From contig NC_014640.1 in NCBI RefSeq assembly GCF_000165835.1, positions 4,402,001 to 4,466,000 on the forward strand: DNA of 64,000 bases. Direction: 5' to 3'. The notes under the pieces were generated by a model, which saw only the letters and a list, made by a program, of their open reading frames with translations, was not told where the DNA came from and did no database searches. The position numbers were made by a program, and so were the translations under genes. Below, piece by piece: positions 58,567 to 64,000 of this stretch; position 1 is the stretch's first letter; every line of letters begins with the position of its first letter. This DNA comes from Achromobacter xylosoxidans A8. Lineage in GTDB: Bacteria > Pseudomonadota > Gammaproteobacteria > Burkholderiales > Burkholderiaceae_B.

Positions 58567-59928
58567 TCAGCGCAACTTGTCCAGCGCGGCGTCCAGCCGG
58601 TCCACCGCCCAGATCTCCAGCCCTTCGATGGGCTGGCGCGGCGCATTGGCCTTGGGGATCAGGGCGATCGAAAAGCCCAGCTTGGCGGCTTCGCGCAGCC
58701 GCTCCTGTCCGCGCGGCGCGGGCCGGATCTCGCCCGCCAGCCCCACTTCGCCGAAGGCGATCAGGCCGCGCGGCAGCGGCTTGTCGCGCAGCGAGGACAT
58801 GATGGCCAGCAGCACCGGCAGGTCGGCCGCAGGCTCGGTGATGCGCACGCCGCCCACCGCGTTGACGAAGACGTCCTGGTCGAAGGTGGACACGCCGGCG
58901 TGCCGGTGCAGCACCGCCAACAGCATCGCCAGGCGGTTGCCCTCCAGGCCGACCGTGAGCCGGCGCGGGTTGGGCGCGTGCGAGCTGTCCACCAGCGCCT
59001 GGATTTCCACCAGCAGCGGGCGCGTGCCTTCCTGCGTGGCCATGACGCAGGATCCCGCGACCTGCTGCTCGTGCTGCGACAGGAACAGCGCGGACGGATT
59101 GGCCACGCCGCGCAACCCGCGGTCCGTCATGGCGAAGACGCCCAGTTCATTGACCGCGCCGAAGCGGTTCTTGAAGGCCCGCACCAGACGGAACGAGGAA
59201 TGCGTGTCGCCCTCGAAATACAGCACGGTGTCGACGATGTGCTCCAGCACCCGCGGCCCGGCCAGCGCGCCGTCCTTGGTGACGTGGCCGATCATGACGA
59301 TGGCGATGCCCGTCTGCTTGGCCAGGCGCGTGAGCTGCGCAGCGCATTCGCGCACCTGCGAGACCGAACCCGGCGCCGCGCTCAGCTCACTGCTGTACAG
59401 CGTCTGGATCGAGTCGATCACGGCGACAGTGGGCTTCTGCTCGGAGACCGCCGCCTGGATCGACTCCAGCCGGATCTCGGCCAGCAGGTTGACGTTGCCG
59501 GTCTGCAGGCCCAGGCGGCGCGCGCGCAGCGCCACCTGCTCGGCGGATTCCTCGCCCGTGACGTACAGCACATTGGTGACTTCCGACAGCGCGGCCAGCG
59601 CCTGTAACAGCAGGGTCGACTTGCCTATGCCCGGATCGCCGCCGATCAGCACCACGGCGCCGGCCACCAGGCCGCCGCCCAGCACGCGATCGAACTCTTC
59701 CAGTCCGGTGGGCTGGCGCGGCGTTTCGCGGGCTTCGATTTCAGACAGGCTGCGCACCGGGCTGGCGGCCGCCAGCGGCGCATAACGGTGCGAGGCGGCG
59801 GCGGGGGCCGACGACTCCACGGTTTCTTCCAGCGTGTTCCAGGCGTTGCAATGCGGGCATTTGCCCTGCCACTTCGGGGTGGTGCCGCCGCAATCGGAGC
59901 ACACGTATACGGTTCGGGATTTGGCCAT
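58567..59928 (-). CDS. radA: DNA repair protein RadA
   Basis: A 453-residue RecA-like branch-migration helicase. It has the N-terminal zinc ribbon (CSDC and CPHC), Walker A GDPGIGKST near residue 97, the RadA-specific KNRFG motif and a C-terminal Lon-like domain (GLEGNRLAML to IALIPKANAP). It acts in recombination intermediates with RecA. Single gene with its own ATG at 59928. Confidence 0.97.
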   Translation of the reverse strand: MAKSRTVYVCSDCGGTTPKWQGKCPHCNAWNTLEETVESSAPAAASHRYAPLAAASPVRSLSEIEARETPRQPTGLEEFDRVLGGGLVAGAVVLIGGDPGIGKSTLLLQALAALSEVTNVLYVTGEESAEQVALRARRLGLQTGNVNLLAEIRLESIQAAVSEQKPTVAVIDSIQTLYSSELSAAPGSVSQVRECAAQLTRLAKQTGIAIVMIGHVTKDGALAGPRVLEHIVDTVLYFEGDTHSSFRLVRAFKNRFGAVNELGVFAMTDRGLRGVANPSALFLSQHEQQVAGSCVMATQEGTRPLLVEIQALVDSSHAPNPRRLTVGLEGNRLAMLLAVLHRHAGVSTFDQDVFVNAVGGVRITEPAADLPVLLAIMSSLRDKPLPRGLIAFGEVGLAGEIRPAPRGQERLREAAKLGFSIALIPKANAPRQPIEGLEIWAVDRLDAALDKLR

Positions 59929-60342
59929 GCGCGAAAGTGTACCGGCAAGCCAGGGCTGCGGCGCGCGTCAGGCGCGCGCATTCGTCCCGGCGCGCACCAT
60001 GACGGTGCGCCTATCTGTCATTCTGCTTTCAAAAACAGGGACAAGCTGAAGTTACATGATGCAAACTCAAGAAATTCTCTGGCGGATTTCTCCAGATCGC
60101 GCATAATCATCAAGTGCAGCGCATTGACGAACCGTCCGGCCCAGGGCGGCATACCTGCAACCGTACGCCCCAGGGCGCGGATGCGGGAATCGCGGCGCAA
60201 TCACCCTGCGGCTTTCCAGGAAGCCGCCTAAACCGGAACAGGACCCGAGCCACGACGAGACCGCCGGACCACCGGCGCGGCGTGCGTAGAGGTCAGACGC
60301 GGATGCGCCTTGCCACCAGGCGTATGCGCGAGGAGTACGCGC
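59929..60342. other. 414-base gap between radA and the unrecognised membrane-protein gene
   Basis: I see no convincing gene. Open frames on both strands are Arg-rich and lack ribosome sites. The only clear structure is the hairpin GCGCACC (59992-59998) with GGTGCGC (60004-60010). A small RNA or long leader is possible but has no direct support. Confidence 0.5.
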
Positions 60343-60957
60343 ATGAGCATTACCTACCGCCCCCCTTTCGACGAAGACGATGAACGGGAGCTGCGCGCCT
60401 TGTACCGTAGGCATGGCCCCGCGGCCAGTCCCGAACTGGACGCCGCGGTGCGCCGCAGCTGGCATCCCGGCCATAGCTGGCACCCGGCCTGGGGCGCAGC
60501 CGCCTGCGCCGCCATGGTCTTCGGCCTGTTCGCCTGGACCGAAATGCGCGAAGCCCAGGACTTTACCGAGCAAAACACGCCGGTCATCGCTCCGCACGAA
60601 ATAGGGACAAGCTCCGAACGCTCGCCCGCCCTGCTTTCCACGCCGGCGGAAGCGCCCGCCGAACAGACCGCGCCCGTCACCGAGCGCGTGGCCGCGCCAC
60701 CGCAGGAAGCCGCGCCGCAAGCCGCCCCGGCCCAGGAAGCCGCCGCCGCGGAACAGCCGGCCGCCGAGCCTGCCGCGCCGGAAACGCCTGCCCTCAGCGA
60801 CCAGGACATCGAAGCCCGCGTGACCCATATCCGGGCGCTGGTGCGCGAGGAACAGCCGCAAGAGGCCATACAGGCGCTGCGCGAATTGCAGCAGGCTGCC
60901 CCCGATCTGGAGCTGCCCGACGACCTGCAGGAACTGGCTCAGCAGATCCCGTCCTGA
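60343..60957 (+). CDS. Unrecognised single-pass membrane protein
   Basis: A 204-residue protein of unknown function. An acidic start (RPPFDEDDERELRALYRR) and a short cytoplasmic part lead to one membrane helix (about 48-66, HPAWGAAACAAMVFGLFAW). An Ala/Glu/Pro-rich linker follows (about 95-150), then a helical C-terminal segment (ALSDQDIEARVTHIRALVRE, then EAIQALRELQQ). The layout is like anti-sigma or TPR-type envelope proteins, but no sigma gene is adjacent. GAGGAG lies seven bases before the ATG, so it is probably a real gene. Confidence 0.75.
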   Translation: MSITYRPPFDEDDERELRALYRRHGPAASPELDAAVRRSWHPGHSWHPAWGAAACAAMVFGLFAWTEMREAQDFTEQNTPVIAPHEIGTSSERSPALLSTPAEAPAEQTAPVTERVAAPPQEAAPQAAPAQEAAAAEQPAAEPAAPETPALSDQDIEARVTHIRALVREEQPQEAIQALRELQQAAPDLELPDDLQELAQQIPS

Positions 60958-60967
60958 CCGCCGCTGC

Positions 60968-60998
60968 CCATCGGCGCCGCGCTTTGCGCGGCCGATGG
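60968..60998 (+). terminator. GC-rich hairpin after the unrecognised membrane-protein gene
   Basis: The arms CCATCG and GCCGCGC pair with GCGCGGC and CGATGG around TTT, with a two-base bulge. There is no T-run, so termination efficiency is unclear. Confidence 0.5.
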
Positions 60999-61053
60999 GT
61001 GCGCATGTCCGATATCAACCGGCGCAGCTCGGCTTCTTGCTAACATAGCCGCC

Positions 61054-61518
61054 ATGAGTCCGAGCTTCCACCACCGCAATCTGCCCCATCTGCTGCTCTA
61101 CGCGCGCGAAACCTTGATGGCGCATTTCCGCCCCATCCTGCACGCCGCAGGCGTCACCGAACAGCAATGGCGGGTCCTGCGCACGCTGAGCGAGGTGGGC
61201 TCCATGGAACCCAACCAGATCGCCCGCACCTGCCAGATCCTCAGCCCCAGCCTCACCCGCATGCTGGCGGGCATGCAGGAACAGGGCCTGATCAAGCGCG
61301 CGCGTTCCAGCGCCGACCAGCGCCGCCAGGAAATTTCGCTGACGCCCAAGAGCAACAAGCTCATCGACCGCATGCGGCCGCAAGTGGATGCGAAATACCA
61401 AGAGATCGAGGCCAGGATAGGCAAGGAATTGCTGGACCGCCTGTACCGCGACGTCGACACCATGGTTGAACTGATCAAGCGCGAGCCCGCCGACCCGCGC
61501 GCCTCCGAGGAAGAATGA
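61054..61518 (+). CDS. hpaR: HpaR, MarR-family repressor of homoprotocatechuate degradation
   Basis: A 154-residue MarR protein. AHFRPILHAAGVTEQQWRVLRTL, then ILSPSLTRMLAGMQEQGLI and the wing SSADQRRQEISLT follow HpaR/HpcR of enteric bacteria closely. HpaR represses the hpa meta-cleavage genes and is released by 4-hydroxyphenylacetate or homoprotocatechuate. Its stop directly abuts the hpaD stop on the other strand. Confidence 0.9.
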   Translation: MSPSFHHRNLPHLLLYARETLMAHFRPILHAAGVTEQQWRVLRTLSEVGSMEPNQIARTCQILSPSLTRMLAGMQEQGLIKRARSSADQRRQEISLTPKSNKLIDRMRPQVDAKYQEIEARIGKELLDRLYRDVDTMVELIKREPADPRASEEE

Positions 61519-62370
61519 TCAGGCCGGCACGGGGAAGATCGCGTTGATCTGCCCGGTGCCGGAACTAGCGAAGTAGTCCGTCACGATCTCCACCGGCTGG
61601 TCGTAGCCGTCCCAGCCCAAGAGGCCCAGCAGCATCGCGGTATCGTGCATGCCGCCCTCGCCCACGCACAGGTCGGCGTATTCGGGCAGCATGGCGCAGA
61701 AGGTTTTCCAGTCCCCCTGGCGCCACAATTCCACCACGCGCAAGTCCACCTGCCGGAAGAACTCGCGGCTGATCTGGTGCATGGCGGCCTCGGGGCTGCC
61801 GTTGTCGTTGAAGCGATGCGATAGTGAACCGCTGGCCAGCACCGCCACGCGGCTGTCGCTGGCCTCGATGGCCTGGCGCAGCGCGGCGCCGAAGCGCCGG
61901 CTATCGTCCAGCGAGTGCCAGGCGCACCAGGCGGCGACCGATACCACGTTGAAGTGTCCGTCGCCGTTCATGTAGCGCATGGGCACCAGGGTGCCGTACT
62001 CCAGTTCCAGGCTGTCGATTTCGTGCGAGCGCGTGCCTACGCCCGCGGCGTTGGCGCATTCGGCGATGCGGCGGCCCAGCTGAGGATTGCCGCGGTAGGC
62101 GTAGTCCATGTCTTTGATGAAATGCGGCAGCTCGTTGCTGGTGTAGCGGCCCTTGAAGCCGCTGTTGCAGTTCACGTGATAGCCGCCGTTGACCAGCCAG
62201 TGCACGTCCAGCACCACGATGCTGTCCACTTCCAGGTCGCGGCAACGCTGGCCGATGATGCGGTGTCCCTGGATCGCGGCCTCCCTGCAGCCCTGGTGCT
62301 TGCCAGGCAATTCCGAAAGATACATGGACGGCACATGCGTTACCTTGGCCGCCAGCGCGAGCTTGCCCAT
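61519..62370 (-). CDS. hpaD: 3,4-dihydroxyphenylacetate 2,3-dioxygenase
   Basis: A 283-residue type III extradiol dioxygenase (LigB fold) that opens the ring of homoprotocatechuate. MGKLALAAKVTHVPSMYLSE, VLDVHWLVNGGYHVN, TSNELPHFI, ASGSLSHRF and GMHDTAMLLGLLGWD match E. coli HpcB/HpaD closely, with the metal His and Glu positions intact. The ATG at 62370 is the family start and GAGGAG lies ahead. It follows hpaE after 38 bases. Confidence 0.95.
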   Translation of the reverse strand: MGKLALAAKVTHVPSMYLSELPGKHQGCREAAIQGHRIIGQRCRDLEVDSIVVLDVHWLVNGGYHVNCNSGFKGRYTSNELPHFIKDMDYAYRGNPQLGRRIAECANAAGVGTRSHEIDSLELEYGTLVPMRYMNGDGHFNVVSVAAWCAWHSLDDSRRFGAALRQAIEASDSRVAVLASGSLSHRFNDNGSPEAAMHQISREFFRQVDLRVVELWRQGDWKTFCAMLPEYADLCVGEGGMHDTAMLLGLLGWDGYDQPVEIVTDYFASSGTGQINAIFPVPA

Positions 62371-62408
62371 GATGCTAGTCTCCTCGTTCTTGTCAGTCCG
62401 GACCGGGC

Positions 62409-63875
62409 TCAGACGCCCCATCTGGGGATGTGGTGGCTGCCCATGGACACGCACACGTTCTTGATTTCGGCAAAGACCTCGTAACTGTATTCGCCGCCTT
62501 CGCGTCCCGTGCCGGATTCCTTGGTGCCGCCGAAGGGCTGGCGCAGGTCGCGCACGTTCTGGCTGTTGATGAATACCATGCCGGCTTCGATGCCACGGGC
62601 CAGGCGGTGCGCGCGGCCGATGTCGCTGGTCCAGATGTAGGACGCAAGGCCATACTTCACGTCGTTGGCCAGCGCCAGGCCCTCGGCCTCGTCCTTGAAC
62701 GGCAGCAGGCAGGCGACCGGGCCGAAGATCTCTTCCTGCGCGCAGCGCATGCGGTTGTCGACGTCGGCCAGCACCGTGGGGCTGACGAAATTGCCGCCCG
62801 ACAGATGAGCCGGCAAGCCGGCGGGCCGGTCCACGCCACCCGCGAGTATGCGTGCCCCCTCCTGCTCGGCCAGACGGATGTAGCCCGTGACCTTTTCCCA
62901 GTGCTGGCGCGTGATCATCGCGCCCACATGGGTATCGTCATCGGTCGGGTCGCCTACCGCCAGGCGCCGCGCGCGTTCGGCGAACCTGAGCACGAACTCG
63001 TCGTAAATGGTCTGCTGGATGAAGATGCGCGAGCCCGCGGTGCAGCGTTCGCCATTGAGCGAGAAGATGGTGAAGAGCGCCGCGTCCAGCGCCCGTTCCA
63101 CGTCGGCATCGTCGAAGATCAGCACCGGCGATTTGCCGCCCAGCTCCATCGAGTACTTCTTGACGCCGCCGGCGCTGGCCAGGATCTTCTTGCCGGTCAC
63201 GGTGCCGCCCGTGAACGAGATCGCGCGCACGCCGGGATGGCGCACCAGCGCGTCGCCGGCGGTGGCGCCGTAGCCCTGCACCACGTTCAGCACGCCGGCC
63301 GGAATACCGGCCTCCAACGCCAGCATGCCCAGCTGGTCCGCCGTCAGCGGCGAGAGTTCGGACATCTTCAGCACGGCGGTATTGCCCAGCGCCAGGCACG
63401 GCGCGGTCTTCCACGTGGCCGTCATGAACGGCACGTTCCAGGGCGACACCAACGCGCACACGCCCACCGGCTGATACAGCGTGTAATTCAGCATCTGATC
63501 GTCCACCGGGTAGGTGTGGCCGTTCATACGTGTGCAGACCTCGGCGAAGAAATTGAAGTTTTCCGAGGCGCGCGGGATCAGTTGCTTGCGGGTCTGCGAA
63601 ATCGGCAGACCGGTGTCGCGGGTTTCCAGTTCCGCCAACTGCGGCACGTTCTGGTCTATCAGTTCGCCTAACTTGCGCATCAGGCGGGCGCGTTCCTTGG
63701 CGGGCGTGTTGGCCCACTTGGGAAAGGCCTCGGCCGCGGCCGCGACAGCCGCGTCGATTTCGGCCTGCCCGCCGGCGGCCACCTCGGCGATCGCCTCGCC
63801 CGTAGCCGGGTTGCTGGTGATGAAACGGTCGCTGCTGTCGACCTGCTTGCCATTGATCCAGTGCTTGATGCTCAC
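62409..63875 (-). CDS. hpaE: 5-carboxymethyl-2-hydroxymuconate semialdehyde dehydrogenase
   Basis: A 488-residue aldehyde dehydrogenase that oxidises the ring-cleavage product of HpaD. SPWNVPFMTATWKTAPCLALG, MELGGKSPVLIF and nucleophile Cys278 in GERCTAGSR are present, and the length equals E. coli HpaE. The start is GTG at 63875 (VSIKHWINGK), with GAGGAG six bases before it; a frame start 14 codons upstream is less likely. First gene of the hpaED transcript. Confidence 0.95.
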   Translation of the reverse strand: MSIKHWINGKQVDSSDRFITSNPATGEAIAEVAAGGQAEIDAAVAAAAEAFPKWANTPAKERARLMRKLGELIDQNVPQLAELETRDTGLPISQTRKQLIPRASENFNFFAEVCTRMNGHTYPVDDQMLNYTLYQPVGVCALVSPWNVPFMTATWKTAPCLALGNTAVLKMSELSPLTADQLGMLALEAGIPAGVLNVVQGYGATAGDALVRHPGVRAISFTGGTVTGKKILASAGGVKKYSMELGGKSPVLIFDDADVERALDAALFTIFSLNGERCTAGSRIFIQQTIYDEFVLRFAERARRLAVGDPTDDDTHVGAMITRQHWEKVTGYIRLAEQEGARILAGGVDRPAGLPAHLSGGNFVSPTVLADVDNRMRCAQEEIFGPVACLLPFKDEAEGLALANDVKYGLASYIWTSDIGRAHRLARGIEAGMVFINSQNVRDLRQPFGGTKESGTGREGGEYSYEVFAEIKNVCVSMGSHHIPRWGV

Positions 63876-63923
63876 GCGCGGCTCCTCGTCCCGATTGCGC
63901 CGGATCGGCCGGCGCAAATTTTA

Positions 63924-63963
63924 TTAACACGTTAACGTTATGCTTGCCGGACGATGCTGTCAA
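63924..63963 (-). promoter_or_regulatory. hpaE promoter with an overlapping operator-like palindrome
   Basis: On the minus strand TTGACA (63958-63963), 17 bases, and TAACGT (63935-63940) make a promoter about 50 bases ahead of the hpaE GTG. The inverted repeat TTAAC-AC-GTTAA (63924-63935) abuts the -10 and extends over the start site, where a repressor such as HpaR would block transcription. Confidence 0.6.
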
Positions 63964-64000
63964 CGCCGGGAAAGCCCCAGGCGATGCCAAGCGCCGAAAC

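Noticed and set aside
60114..60383. A small Arg-rich gene ahead of the unrecognised membrane protein
   Set aside because: It overlaps the better-supported start at 60343, lacks a ribosome site and has random-looking composition.

Overview
The window is GC-rich DNA from a betaproteobacterium, most likely of the Alcaligenaceae (Achromobacter/Bordetella group). This rests on recognised families and gene order: three Bug/TctC-type periplasmic binding proteins, an exbB-exbD-lpxK-Trm112-kdsB-adk run, and an hpa (homoprotocatechuate) locus. No database search was possible. I saw no rRNA, tRNA, CRISPR array, insertion sequence or phage gene. The DNA reads as ordinary chromosome with densely packed genes.

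Layout. 1-4812 (minus): a branched-chain amino-acid ABC transporter livKHMGF, with livF cut by the window edge. 5050-8871: trifunctional PutA with a recognisable operator. 9067-22606 (minus): a tight run alpha-2-macroglobulin, PBP1C, ClpA, PqiA, PqiB, PqiC, with clpS just upstream (22768-23082), so clpS and clpA are separated by two envelope genes. 23308-24161 (plus): cold-shock protein and a DUF192 protein. 24256-31192 (minus): 3-oxoadipyl-CoA-type thiolase, ClC antiporter, chemoreceptor, Fe-superoxide dismutase, exonuclease VII large subunit. 31544-35398 (plus): ExbB, ExbD, LpxK, Trm112-like, KdsB, Adk; then an SDR, MurJ, an orphan FecR-like protein and ribosomal protein S20.

From about 39.8 kb the content becomes accessory catabolism. 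A LysR regulator diverges from a GMC oxidoreductase / aldehyde dehydrogenase / catalase-like peroxidase operon, which fits oxidation of an alcohol to an acid with peroxide removal. A classic divergent lysR-lysA pair follows. 47.1-57.1 kb is a sugar-acid locus: GarL-type aldolase, Bug binding protein, IlvD/Edd-type aldonate dehydratase, Ldh2-type dehydrogenase, GntR/FCD regulator and DapA-type lyase on the minus strand; two further Bug proteins and a D-2-hydroxyacid dehydrogenase on the plus strand. The two arms diverge from a shared promoter region carrying a repeated operator-like motif. The rest holds a small secreted Lys/His-rich protein, a TauE/SafE permease, RadA, an unrecognised membrane protein, and hpaR facing hpaE-hpaD.

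I did not find a clearly new defence or mobile system. The most interesting items are the macroglobulin-PBP1C-ClpA-PqiABC run, the oxidase-dehydrogenase-peroxidase operon, the sugar-acid locus with its paired operator motif, a DnaA-box inverted repeat between xseA and exbB, and the orphan Tat-type FecR protein.
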